Source of the DNA: JBFMFE01 sp040752295
GTDB taxonomy: Bacteria; UBP15; UBA6099; JBFMBQ01
Reading direction: 5' to 3'
Assembly (NCBI GenBank): GCA_040752295.1
Contig: JBFMFE010000155.1
Span: 1-22,846, forward strand
Length of the DNA stretch: 22,846 bases
Part shown: one piece after another, positions 13,666 to 21,258 of the stretch
How positions within the stretch are numbered: position 1 is the first letter of the stretch
Layout of the letters: each line of letters begins with the position of its first letter
Notes under the pieces: generated by a model
Seen by the model: the letters and a program-made list of their open reading frames with translations, nothing else
The model's database searches: none
What the model was told of the DNA's origin: nothing
Program-made: the position numbers and the translations under genes

Positions 13666-15225
13666 TCACTCCCATTCGATAGTGCTGGGGGGCTTGGAAC
13701 TTATGTCGTAGACGAGCCTGTTGACGCCCTTCACCTCGTTGGCGACTCTCGAGGATATCCGCTCGAGCAGTTCCCAGGGCAGCCGCGCCCAGTCCGCGGT
13801 CATTCCGTCCTGGCTTGTCACCACCCTCAGGGCGATGGGGTACTCGTAGCTTCGCTGGTCGCCCATGACGCCGACCGTGCGCACGGCGGGGAGCACGGCG
13901 AACGCCTGCCACACGTCGCGCATCAGGTTGGCGTTCCGCAGTTCCTCCAGTATTATCCCGTCCGCGTGCTTGAGGATTCTGAGGCGTTCCTCGGTGACCT
14001 CCCCGATGATTCTTATCGCCAGACCCGGACCCGGGAAGGGCTGGCGCCAGGTGATTTCCGGGGGTATGCCGAGTTGTTCGCAGAGGGTTCTCACCTCGTC
14101 CTTGAAGAGTGGTCGGAGGGGTTCGAGGAGCTTGAGCTTCATCCCGGCGGGCAGGCCGCCGACGTTGTGATGTGTCTTTATGGTCGCCGCGCCGCCGGCG
14201 CCGGCGGCGGCGCTCTCGATGACGTCGGGATAGAGTGTGCCCTGGGCGAGGAAGTCCATTCTGCCGAACCTGCTCGCGTATTCCTCGAAGACGCGTATGA
14301 ACTCGTTGCCGATGATGAGGCGTTTTTTCTCGGGGTCGGTGACGCCGCGCAGTTTTCCGAGGAAGCGCTCTTTCGCCCTGACGTGTACGAGGCGGGTCTT
14401 GAAATTGTGGCGGAACGTGCGCACCACCTGCTCCGGCTCGCCGTCTCTGAGGAGACCGTGATCAACGAAGAGGCAGGTCAGCCGGTCCGGCACCGCGCGG
14501 TGGACGAGGGCGGCGGTCGCCGCCGAGTCCACGCCCCCGCTCAGCGCGCACAGGACCCTGCCCTCCTTCACAGTCCGCCGTATGTCCTTCACCATGAAAT
14601 CAATGTAGTTCCCCATGTCCCACGAGGGTTCGCACCCGCACACGCCGTAGAGGAAGTTCCTGATGACCTCGATTCCCCACGGGGTGTGAACGACTTCGGG
14701 ATGGAACTGGACGGCGTGGAGTTTCCTGCGGTCGTGGGACATGGCGGCGACGGGTGTGCTGCGGGTCTGCGCGAGGACGGTGAAGCCGGGGGGCGGGGAT
14801 TTGACGACGTCGCCGTGGCTCATCCAGCAGATAAGCTGGGGGTTCAGTCCCTTGAAGAGCATTCCCGGCTCGCGCACGTGGAGTTCCGTCTTTCCGTACT
14901 CGCGGGTGGCGGCGGCGATCACCTCGCCGCCGAGGAGCCTGCCCATCAGCTGCATCCCGTAGCAGATGCCGAGGATGGGGATTCCGAGGTTGAAGAGGCG
15001 CATGGGAACGGAGGGCGAACCGGGGGAGTAAACGCTGGAGGGACCGCCTGAGAGGATTATGCCTTTCGGGTTCAGTTTCAGGACGTCCGCGACCGGAGTG
15101 CCGGAGGGGTGTATCTCGCAGTAGACCCTGCATTCGCGCACGCGCCGGGCTATGAGCTGGTTGTACTGCGCGCCGAAATCGAGGACGATGACAAGATCGC
15201 GCTTTGGGCTTTTTCTTTCGGGCAT
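13666..15225 (-). CDS. guaA: GMP synthase (glutamine-hydrolysing)
   Basis: A 519-residue two-domain amidotransferase that converts XMP, ATP and glutamine to GMP. The class I glutaminase domain (about 11-200) has the nucleophile C88 in GICYGMQ and the triad partners H175 and E177 in FHPE. The ATP pyrophosphatase domain begins at about 205 with the PP-loop SGGVDS at 229-234, and a C-terminal dimerisation domain ends in KPPSTIEWE. Full length and intact. The ATG at 15225 has GGAGAG upstream, directly after a GC-rich hairpin in the leader. It probably forms an operon with hpt. Confidence 0.97.
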   Translation of the reverse strand: MPERKSPKRDLVIVLDFGAQYNQLIARRVRECRVYCEIHPSGTPVADVLKLNPKGIILSGGPSSVYSPGSPSVPMRLFNLGIPILGICYGMQLMGRLLGGEVIAAATREYGKTELHVREPGMLFKGLNPQLICWMSHGDVVKSPPPGFTVLAQTRSTPVAAMSHDRRKLHAVQFHPEVVHTPWGIEVIRNFLYGVCGCEPSWDMGNYIDFMVKDIRRTVKEGRVLCALSGGVDSAATAALVHRAVPDRLTCLFVDHGLLRDGEPEQVVRTFRHNFKTRLVHVRAKERFLGKLRGVTDPEKKRLIIGNEFIRVFEEYASRFGRMDFLAQGTLYPDVIESAAAGAGGAATIKTHHNVGGLPAGMKLKLLEPLRPLFKDEVRTLCEQLGIPPEITWRQPFPGPGLAIRIIGEVTEERLRILKHADGIILEELRNANLMRDVWQAFAVLPAVRTVGVMGDQRSYEYPIALRVVTSQDGMTADWARLPWELLERISSRVANEVKGVNRLVYDISSKPPSTIEWE

Positions 15226-15241
15226 TGTCCCGGAACTCTCC

Positions 15242-15290
15242 CCGCGCGCCTCCGCCGCGCGCGGTCGGCGTCCGCGTTGATGATATTATA
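15242..15290 (-). promoter_or_regulatory. guaA leader: TATAAT box and GC hairpin abutting the ribosome-binding site
   Basis: On the minus strand a perfect TATAAT (15290-15285) overlaps the plsC stop codon, but no good -35 lies 16-18 nt upstream. In the following leader CCGCGCGC and GCGCGCGG (15264-15257 with 15249-15242) make a perfect 8-bp stem with a 7-nt loop. The guaA Shine-Dalgarno GGAG starts directly at the 3' foot of the stem. The hairpin could tune guaA translation. The structure is seen; promoter activity and function are inferred. Confidence 0.4.
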
Positions 15291-16041
15291 GCCGGTTTCT
15301 TAAAGGGCGGCGGGTTGCGGCAGCCTGCGATTTTTCCTCGTAAAGCCGGATCACCGTGTCCCGCGCCCTGCCGCTTATTTCCCTGAGCGTCTCCTTCGTG
15401 ATCCCGCGGTCGTAATACTCCTCCAGTGTGAACGGGGCGCCGATGTTCACGGTGACCGATTCGTATATGAGCATCTTTGCGCCGTGCCTGAAGCGCTCGA
15501 GGGGGGTGAACCATCCGACGACGAAGCCCGGGACCTCCGCGATCAGCTTTTCGCCGTGGCCTATGACGGCGATGGGCACGACCGGGACCTTCGCCTCGAG
15601 GGCGATGCGTGCGAAGCCGGTGTGGAAACGGATGATCTTCTCGTCCATGGAGGGGTTGAGGAAGTTGGAGACGCCCTCGGGGAAGATGCCGACCAGTTCG
15701 CCGCGCTTTCGCTCGAGTATCTCCACGGCTATCTTGAGCGAAGCCCTGCTCTTCTTTCCCCCCTCGACGCTGATCGGTATGATCCCCGCCTGCTCGCAGA
15801 ACCACCTGACCGCGGGGATGTTGAAATGGAAATCCACGCCGGCCCAGTTCACCTGGCGGGACATGACCATTGCGATGAAAATGGGGTCGAGCCAGCACCT
15901 GTGGTTGGCGATGAGGAGGGCGGCGCCGCGCCGCGGGACGTTCCACTCGCCCCAGCCTTCGACCGGGATGGTCCTGCCGAGAACGCGCTTCATGTACCCC
16001 TGGATTGTGAGTTTGTAGAAGACGAGTTGTCGCAGGTTCAT
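15286..16041 (-). CDS. plsC: PlsC-family 1-acylglycerol-3-phosphate acyltransferase
   Basis: A 251-residue membrane-associated acyltransferase. The catalytic NHRCWLD motif (NHx4D) is at about residues 46-52 and the substrate-binding FPEGVSN at about 119-125. PVVPIAVIG provides the third family block. Members usually acylate lysophosphatidic acid to phosphatidic acid in phospholipid synthesis, but some act on other lysolipids, so the exact substrate is open. There is no long N-terminal membrane span. The ATG at 16041 lacks a clear Shine-Dalgarno. The gene follows the secreted PHP protein by 42 nt and precedes guaA by 60 nt. Confidence 0.88.
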   Translation of the reverse strand: MNLRQLVFYKLTIQGYMKRVLGRTIPVEGWGEWNVPRRGAALLIANHRCWLDPIFIAMVMSRQVNWAGVDFHFNIPAVRWFCEQAGIIPISVEGGKKSRASLKIAVEILERKRGELVGIFPEGVSNFLNPSMDEKIIRFHTGFARIALEAKVPVVPIAVIGHGEKLIAEVPGFVVGWFTPLERFRHGAKMLIYESVTVNIGAPFTLEEYYDRGITKETLREISGRARDTVIRLYEEKSQAAATRRPLRNRL

Positions 16042-16083
16042 TTTCCGGCGCGGCGTTCCGCGGGGCTGTCCGGCGCTGTGCGA

Positions 16084-18651
16084 TCAGGGGAAACTCAGGG
16101 GCGGGTCGAAGGCGCCGTTGCCGTCGGCGTCAACGTACACGGGGTTGGTGAACGAGTAGGGACGCGCGCCGGGATAGACGGGGAACATGGGCTTTGTGCC
16201 CTCGACCCGCGCGACGTACCAGGTGTCCGCCGCCGGGCTTACGCTCACCGTGTCGTCGAACCACACCGGGGCTGTGTCGCCGGCGAGGGGGAAGGCGGCG
16301 ATTTCCTCGCCGTTGGCGACGATGACGAGTTTTTCGGGTTCAATCCACGAGGGCGCCTGCACTTTGACGCGCAGTTCGACCGTGCCGTCGGTGTCGGTGA
16401 CGACGTCGCCGGGCGCGGCGGCGCCGTTCGCGGTCATCCAAACGAACGCCCCCCCGCACACGCTGACCCTCTGCTGAAGGACGGCGTTCACGAACCCGGT
16501 CTCGTCCATCTCGTCCGGGTTGTCGGTCGGGGAGACGACGTAGTTTCTCGGGTAGCCGATCTGGAGGCGGTAAACCTGGTGCGAGTCCGAGTTTCCGATG
16601 CCTGTCACGCGCTTGCCGCGGTTGAGGAAGCCGTACCAGTCGGGGACGGTGTACTGGAGGTCGTTGTAGCCCGTTCCGTTCAGCACTTCCATGCCGTCGA
16701 AATCGAGTGAGAAGTTGACGGTGTCCGCCGCGGCGCCGGTTTTCGGGTCGTAGCCCACGAAGTCGAAGTAGCCGCCGCCGACCGTCCTGGGGTGGTTGAC
16801 CTGTATGAATTCCACGTCGCCGGGGTCGTCGCGGAAGGCGCGGAATATCTCCGGCGCGGTCAGCCCGTACCAGTCAATCGCGCCCTCGTTTCTGAGCGCG
16901 GGATCGAAGGTGAGGGGGAAGGCGTTGAAGTGCCCGAGGCGGATGGTGGTCAGTTCGTCGCCGACGATGGAGTTCACGTGGTTTTCGATGCCGAGTTCGC
17001 GGATGTAGGGTTTGTAGTCGGTGTAGCGGTCGTGGTCGGTCGCCACGGGGACTTCGAGACCCACCGCCGCCGCTCCCAGCGCCTTGTCGTAGATGGTGTC
17101 GTCGCTGTCCGGGCTTGGGCGCGAGTGGACGTGGAAATCGCCGGAGAGGAAACCGGACGTGTTCACGACATGCCTGAGGGTTACTTTTTCCACTGCCGTT
17201 TCGCCGGCGGCGAGGGTTGCCGTTCTGGTCTCGTACTCGTACTCGACGCCGCAGGAGAAATAGACCTGGTATTTTCCGGGGCGGACGTCCACGGCGCCTT
17301 TTCCCGAGGCTGTGAAGTGGTTTTTGTAGAAGCCGCCGCCGTACGCGCTGCGGTGCAGTTTGTTGTCGTCGAGGCGGATGGGTTTTCCCTCGATTCTTTT
17401 GAAGCTGATCGTGGCGGGGATGAGGTTTCCGGCGTCGTCGGCAATCTCGTATTCGAGGCGGGCGGGAGGTTCGATTTCGAGGACGACGTTCTTCACCGCG
17501 CCTCTTTCGACCTGGACGGGGACGGGCTGGGGGTCGTCGCGCTCGTATGACGCCGCGAGGAGATGGTACTCTTCGGGTCTCAGGACGAAGCGGAAGGTTC
17601 CGTCGGGGCGCACGAGCGCCTGGCTTCGCGCGTTGCCGAGCGGCGACAGGGCGTGGACGATGACCCCGGGCGCAGGCTCGCCCGTGCCCTTCGTGACGCA
17701 CCGCCCCTCGACGTACCCGATGTCCTCGCGCGCTTCGAGCCTGTACTTTTCCTCGTACACCGACGCCACGTCGGCATCGCCGACCATCAGATAGTAGCTG
17801 TGCGAGGCGCTGGACCCCGGCGGCGCCTTCACCCTGCCGGCGGTGGTGATCACCAGCGACGATATCTTTTCATGGACGTGTATCCCGGTTTCCGGAACGA
17901 ACCACCCGTACGCCATCCCGGAGCCTGATGCGGCGAGCTTGGCGACGACCGTCCCGCGCACTTTCTCCCACTCGAGACCGTAATCGGGGAAAAAGAGGTC
18001 CAGTCCGTCGCCCAGCATGAAGACCAGCCCGATGGAGAACACGGAGCCTGACTTGCCCTCGTTCACGATGGTGGTGCGCACCTCGATTGAGGCGGCGTCC
18101 GGCTTGAGGACGTAATCAATGATTACGCCGACCTTCAGGGGGCTGCTGCCGCGGTTGAAGAACTCCTTTCGGATCGGGAACTCGGCGTCCCTGCCCCTGA
18201 CGCGTACGATCGCCTCGCCGCCGGCGCCGTCCTTGAGGACCTCCGCGCTCACGGGCGCGAACAGCCGCGCGCCGAAGAGCGAGTCGTCGCCGCGGAAGAA
18301 CGTCGGGAACACGTCGCCCATGATGTTCCACCACCAGCATCCGTCGTCCCCGCAGCGCAGCAGCCCGGCGTCCTCGATCATCCCGCCCAGCGGGGAATAT
18401 CCCGAGGAGGGTCTCGCCCCGGCGATGATGAACCCGACTTTGCGGTTGTATATCTTGAAGTCCCCGACGCGCCCCTCCGCCTTCGGTCCGCCGATCAGCT
18501 CGGAGGCGTCCCTCACAACCGCCGCCCTCACCTCTCCCTCGCGCAGAACCGCGCCCTGCTCCACGCGGTTCCCGCGCGCGTACCCCGCCAGGCACGGCGC
18601 GGACAGAACGGACGGCAGCGCCGCCGCAATCAGGATCGCCGTTTTTCTCAT
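16084..18651 (-). CDS. Large secreted PHP-domain (CehA/McbA-like) metallohydrolase
   Basis: An 855-residue exported protein. A signal peptide (1-23) is followed by a large beta-rich N-terminal region and a carboxypeptidase-regulatory-like beta-sandwich at about 315-370 (EGRCVTKGTGEPAPGVIV). The PHP metal-dependent hydrolase domain spans about 500-735. Likely metal ligands are H507 and H509 (GDFHVHS), D539 and H540 (ATDHD), E566, H574, H620 (QVNHPR), and D689 and H691 (GNSDSH). The end carries a DADGNGAFD calcium-loop-like motif (841-849). The arrangement resembles CehA/McbA-family PHP hydrolases, some of which split carbamate or other esters. The natural substrate here is unknown. GGGAGG lies 9 nt before the ATG. 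All metal residues look intact, so it is probably an active periplasmic or extracellular enzyme. Confidence 0.85.
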   Translation of the reverse strand: MRKTAILIAAALPSVLSAPCLAGYARGNRVEQGAVLREGEVRAAVVRDASELIGGPKAEGRVGDFKIYNRKVGFIIAGARPSSGYSPLGGMIEDAGLLRCGDDGCWWWNIMGDVFPTFFRGDDSLFGARLFAPVSAEVLKDGAGGEAIVRVRGRDAEFPIRKEFFNRGSSPLKVGVIIDYVLKPDAASIEVRTTIVNEGKSGSVFSIGLVFMLGDGLDLFFPDYGLEWEKVRGTVVAKLAASGSGMAYGWFVPETGIHVHEKISSLVITTAGRVKAPPGSSASHSYYLMVGDADVASVYEEKYRLEAREDIGYVEGRCVTKGTGEPAPGVIVHALSPLGNARSQALVRPDGTFRFVLRPEEYHLLAASYERDDPQPVPVQVERGAVKNVVLEIEPPARLEYEIADDAGNLIPATISFKRIEGKPIRLDDNKLHRSAYGGGFYKNHFTASGKGAVDVRPGKYQVYFSCGVEYEYETRTATLAAGETAVEKVTLRHVVNTSGFLSGDFHVHSRPSPDSDDTIYDKALGAAAVGLEVPVATDHDRYTDYKPYIRELGIENHVNSIVGDELTTIRLGHFNAFPLTFDPALRNEGAIDWYGLTAPEIFRAFRDDPGDVEFIQVNHPRTVGGGYFDFVGYDPKTGAAADTVNFSLDFDGMEVLNGTGYNDLQYTVPDWYGFLNRGKRVTGIGNSDSHQVYRLQIGYPRNYVVSPTDNPDEMDETGFVNAVLQQRVSVCGGAFVWMTANGAAAPGDVVTDTDGTVELRVKVQAPSWIEPEKLVIVANGEEIAAFPLAGDTAPVWFDDTVSVSPAADTWYVARVEGTKPMFPVYPGARPYSFTNPVYVDADGNGAFDPPLSFP

Positions 18652-18740
18652 GCGCGTGCGCCTCCCGCTTGAGTATTTCCGGCTTTACCGCCGCGCCGGA
18701 ATGGTACCTGTCTTAAACGTTTATCGTTTGAGCTTCCATA

Positions 18741-18767
18741 AATATAAAGAAAAAAGCGCTCGGTCAA
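18741..18767 (-). promoter_or_regulatory. Possible promoter of the PHP hydrolase gene
   Basis: On the minus strand TTGACC (18767-18762) and TATATT (18746-18741) are separated by 15 nt, slightly short of the optimum. Just downstream is a perfect 10-bp palindrome, TAAACGTTTA (18714-18723), which could be a regulator site. Both are inferred from sequence only. Confidence 0.35.
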
Positions 18768-18801
18768 GAGCTGTCCGGCGGTCGGACTCGCATATTGTAT
18801 A

Positions 18802-18842
18802 ACCCCCGCCGGCGGGTGTGAATGCTTTACAGAGGGTTTTTT
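18802..18842. repeat. Flanking direct repeat of the ATPase cassette, copy 1
   Basis: Bases 18803-18842 align without gaps to 21125-21164 with 34 of 40 identical, including a 14-nt identical core GTGAATGCTTTACA and a T-run at the end. In front of the core both copies fold a small hairpin with loop CCGCCGG plus one base. The pair 18802/18817 is A-T here and G-C in the other copy (21124/21139), a compensatory change. The two copies are in the same orientation and bracket the lower-GC two-gene cassette. Confidence 0.75.
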
Positions 18843-19031
18843 CAAGTTCAAATCCGCCGGTTCGTGGTCCGACAATGCCCTTAAAGTTGTTTCAAGCCTT
18901 CTGCCGGGCGTGCGGCAATGCCCGCAGGCGCGGAGCATGGCGGTGGAATCAAAAGCGTCGCTCTGGCTGAAAGAAATGGTCTTTCCTGAATGCGAAGTTC
19001 AAGGCTTGATCGTATCCTACACATACTTTTA

Positions 19032-19652
19032 TCAGGAAGGAATACAGCCGGTTTCCCTGAGGAACTTGCGGAGGGATTTGCTGCGCCGCTGGACGTTCCC
19101 GTCATTGAATTTCACGCAAGAAGTCAGTTTTTGGGCGATGGCATGGTCGGTTTTAGAATAGCGCCGATAGCCGGCAAAACATTCATTCAAAACAGTGACA
19201 GCCGGTTTTGAATCCGCTTGCTGTCTGACGGTGTTCTTCGGATTTTTCCCGATGAGATTCGATTGGGTGATGCCGTCCGGGTCTGCGATGATCCAGTTTT
19301 CATAGCGGGAGTGCGCGACAACCACCGAAAGAGGAGGAAGACTTTCAACGAAGCTGCCGCCGTAAGTTTTTTTGAGTTTTTCCCGAAGTTCCTTGTGAAT
19401 CAACGCTGCAAATTCACCGGGGCAGAAACGGCGTTCCTCAAGGTCCGTTACAATCACGATTTTTTCCGGACTTTTCAACACCGCGTCGCGGATTCTTTCG
19501 GCAATCTTCCCTTTTACAAGGTCACCCCTTGAGTCTCCGAAACCCTTTCCCTTCAGGTTGATGGGGCGATAGGCGGTTTTACCGAAAGCTTTCAGGATGA
19601 TGGGGATACAATAATATTCCGTGTCGCCGTGGACAATAAACTGTATTGGCAT
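19032..19652 (-). CDS. Small TOPRIM/DUF4276-like protein paired with an AAA ATPase
   Basis: A 206-residue protein. The start VHGDTEYY (E12), the strand VIVTDLEE with D70 and E72, and HSRYENWIIADP (114-125) match the pattern of DUF4276 and RloB-like TOPRIM proteins, which have a Glu, then a DxD or DxE pair. TOPRIM folds bind Mg2+ and cut or rejoin nucleic acids, so this is a candidate nuclease partner of the upstream ATPase. The ATPase stop and this ATG share one base (TGATG), so translation is coupled. GC is lower than in the neighbours by eye. Related ATPase-TOPRIM pairs (PARIS AriA/AriB, AbiL, Gabija GajA as a fusion) defend against phage; by analogy this pair may too. The exact family assignment is unverified. 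Confidence 0.65.
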   Translation of the reverse strand: MPIQFIVHGDTEYYCIPIILKAFGKTAYRPINLKGKGFGDSRGDLVKGKIAERIRDAVLKSPEKIVIVTDLEERRFCPGEFAALIHKELREKLKKTYGGSFVESLPPLSVVVAHSRYENWIIADPDGITQSNLIGKNPKNTVRQQADSKPAVTVLNECFAGYRRYSKTDHAIAQKLTSCVKFNDGNVQRRSKSLRKFLRETGCIPS

Positions 19653-20884
19653 CAGTCGGTGAATTGAAATTCAATTTGTGAGGGCGGGACAGCGCCGATC
19701 GCCCCGGAAAGCCAGAGTTCTCCGAAACTCTCGGTTTTTTCGAATTCCGGGAATTTATCGGCGGCTTTCGCAATGCTCGTTTCGCCGTTTTCTCTTTCGA
19801 CAAGGAATAGTTCATCGTACCGGGCGGCGTCCGCCAGCACCGGTGAATGGGTTGTAATAAAAATCTGTTTTTCCCCGCTTGCTTCCCTGCATATATCAAT
19901 AAACGTTCGTGCGATCCAGGGATGCACGGAGTTTTCTGGCTCGTCAATCGCCACAGCCTTGCTGCGATCATCGAAAAGCGCGACCAGCAGGGCGAAAAGC
20001 ATGATGGTTCCGTCCGAAACCTCGTAAGATTTCCAGGGGACGTCGTTTTTTTCAACAAACGTCAGGCTCAGTTTCTTTTCGTCGGTGTAGTGGGTTTTAA
20101 CCGTTTTTATCGTGGGGACAGCGATTTCAAGTTTCTCAACGGCTTTCTCAACAGTTCTTTTTGTCGCATCATTTTCCAATAGAAAGTCAACCGTCGAGGG
20201 CAGAAAATCTCCGAAAAATCCAAGCCTGGCGTTCGGCATGGGCGCGGTGGGCCACTTGCAATGGATGGGTGACAAATGGAGAACCTGCAATCCTGAAAGA
20301 AAAGATACGTGAGCGGGCGCGAGACTCCACAGCGTTTTGGGGGCGATCAGCTCATCCTCTCCGGGTTTCATGGAATTGTAGAGGGTTTCCAATTGGTGTG
20401 CGGACGCCTCTGCGAGCCGTTTAAGGCTTTCCGACATGTTGAATTTTATTTTAGAATTCGTTCTTTCCAGCGTTATTTCTTCTGTCGTGCGCCGCCGTTC
20501 AACCGGTCTCGATTTTATGCCGATTTTTTCGGATTTCACTTCGAATCCAGCCTTGATTTTTTCGCTTCCGACGCCGATTCTGAATTCATCGTTGATCCCA
20601 AGTTTAATGACACCAGGCGTCGGTTTGTCGTATTCGCACACAAGATTTACGAGAATATCTCCTTTAGACCTCCTGTGCCTTCTGAAACAGATATTGTGAT
20701 ATCCCATCTTGTCCGCGATTGCCGGTTTCAGATCGAACCTGTGGATTTTCGCTATGAAATCCAGGCAGTCTATGAAATTGGACTTTCCTGACGCGTTGGC
20801 GCCGAGAAAGATATTCAACCGCCCGGGTTCTATCGTCACGTTTTTCAGCGACTTGTAGTTTTCTACGTGTAATTCCTTGATCAT
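19652..20884 (-). CDS. OLD/AAA15-type ABC-like ATPase of a putative defence pair
   Basis: A 410-residue ATPase of the SMC/ABC-like AAA15/AAA21 group. Walker A is GANASGKS (28-35), the signature-like SDGT is at 290-293, Walker B AVAIDEPE at 310-317 and the switch histidine is in TTHSP (344-348). SFGELWLSGAIG near the end (387-398) is a pattern I associate with ATPases encoded beside DUF4276 proteins. It has no TOPRIM domain of its own; the next gene supplies one. I chose the ATG at 20884: an in-frame TTG 9 codons upstream falls at the predicted -10 box, so it could not be in the transcript. A good promoter sits at 20912-20940. GC is visibly lower than in the surrounding genes, which suggests horizontal transfer. 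Confidence 0.88.
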   Translation of the reverse strand: MIKELHVENYKSLKNVTIEPGRLNIFLGANASGKSNFIDCLDFIAKIHRFDLKPAIADKMGYHNICFRRHRRSKGDILVNLVCEYDKPTPGVIKLGINDEFRIGVGSEKIKAGFEVKSEKIGIKSRPVERRRTTEEITLERTNSKIKFNMSESLKRLAEASAHQLETLYNSMKPGEDELIAPKTLWSLAPAHVSFLSGLQVLHLSPIHCKWPTAPMPNARLGFFGDFLPSTVDFLLENDATKRTVEKAVEKLEIAVPTIKTVKTHYTDEKKLSLTFVEKNDVPWKSYEVSDGTIMLFALLVALFDDRSKAVAIDEPENSVHPWIARTFIDICREASGEKQIFITTHSPVLADAARYDELFLVERENGETSIAKAADKFPEFEKTESFGELWLSGAIGAVPPSQIEFQFTD

Positions 20885-20911
20885 GGCGATATGAGCGGCT
20901 CCGACAATCAA

Positions 20912-20940
20912 ACTATATCAGGAGAAGGTGGCAGTGGCAA
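20912..20940 (-). promoter_or_regulatory. Strong-looking promoter of the ATPase-TOPRIM pair
   Basis: On the minus strand TTGCCA (20940-20935) and TATAGT (20917-20912) are separated by 17 nt, each with one mismatch to consensus. Transcription would start near 20905, about 20 nt before the ATG at 20884. The cassette therefore carries its own promoter and does not depend on its neighbours. Confidence 0.6.
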
Positions 20941-21123
20941 GTTTACAAGTTCTCGCGCCCTCCGCGCTCGAAGCGGGCGAGCGCCGTTCCACGGGTCTTC
21001 TGAGAAGCGCGCCTCAAGTCTCGCAGGCGTTGAGCGTGTGGCGTTATTACCGGCGCATAACCCCGGCCTCACTTGCGAGGCATGCCGCGCAGTCGCTAAA
21101 TTATCTTTCTACCTTGATTCCGC

Positions 21124-21164
21124 GCCCCCGCCGGAGGGCGTGAATGCTTTACACGGCTTTTTTT
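21124..21164. repeat. Flanking direct repeat of the ATPase cassette, copy 2
   Basis: Counterpart of 18802-18842 in the same orientation (34 of 40 identical over 21125-21164). A local stem GCGCCC/GGGCGT (21122-21127 with 21136-21141) contains the G-C pair that replaces the A-T pair of copy 1. It is followed by GTGAATGCTTTACA and eight or more T. Confidence 0.75.
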
Positions 21165-21176
21165 TTACATTACGAT
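21148..21176 (+). promoter_or_regulatory. Possible waaA promoter inside repeat copy 2
   Basis: TTTACA (21148-21153, one mismatch to TTGACA), a 17-nt spacer and TACGAT (21171-21176) could serve as -35 and -10. The start would be near 21183, about 75 nt before the waaA GTG. The -35 lies within the conserved core of the repeat. Confidence 0.3.
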
Positions 21177-21258
21177 GGATCATTAACGCCGTCCGGAGTC
21201 GTCGTCCGCTGTCCGGCGCGGGGGGCGTGGGCGACAGGACGGCGCTCATTCAGACGAC

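Larger units (their letters stand above)
18652..19031. other. Gene-free gap between the PHP gene and the defence-like cassette
   Basis: This 380-nt gap holds the possible PHP promoter, the flanking repeat copy at 18802-18842 and several small hairpins (for example TGCGG/CCGCA near 18910-18925). No gene is supported. No clear terminator follows the TOPRIM-like gene. Confidence 0.6.
20885..21258. other. Divergent gap between the ATPase cassette and waaA
   Basis: This 374-nt gap has no supported gene. It holds the ATPase promoter (minus strand), a 7-bp hairpin GCGCTCG/CGAGCGC (20964-20984), the flanking repeat copy 2 (21124-21164) and a possible plus-strand promoter for waaA. Confidence 0.6.

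Noticed and set aside
13627..15051. A 474-codon plus-strand open frame opposite guaA
   Set aside because: Shadow of a strongly conserved gene; no recognisable domain.
18838..18875. tRNA T-loop-like GTTCAAATCC
   Set aside because: The flanking bases do not pair as a T-stem and no acceptor, D or anticodon arm can be built.
20885..20911. TTG start 9 codons upstream for the ATPase
   Set aside because: It lies at the predicted -10 box and upstream of the predicted transcript start near 20905.
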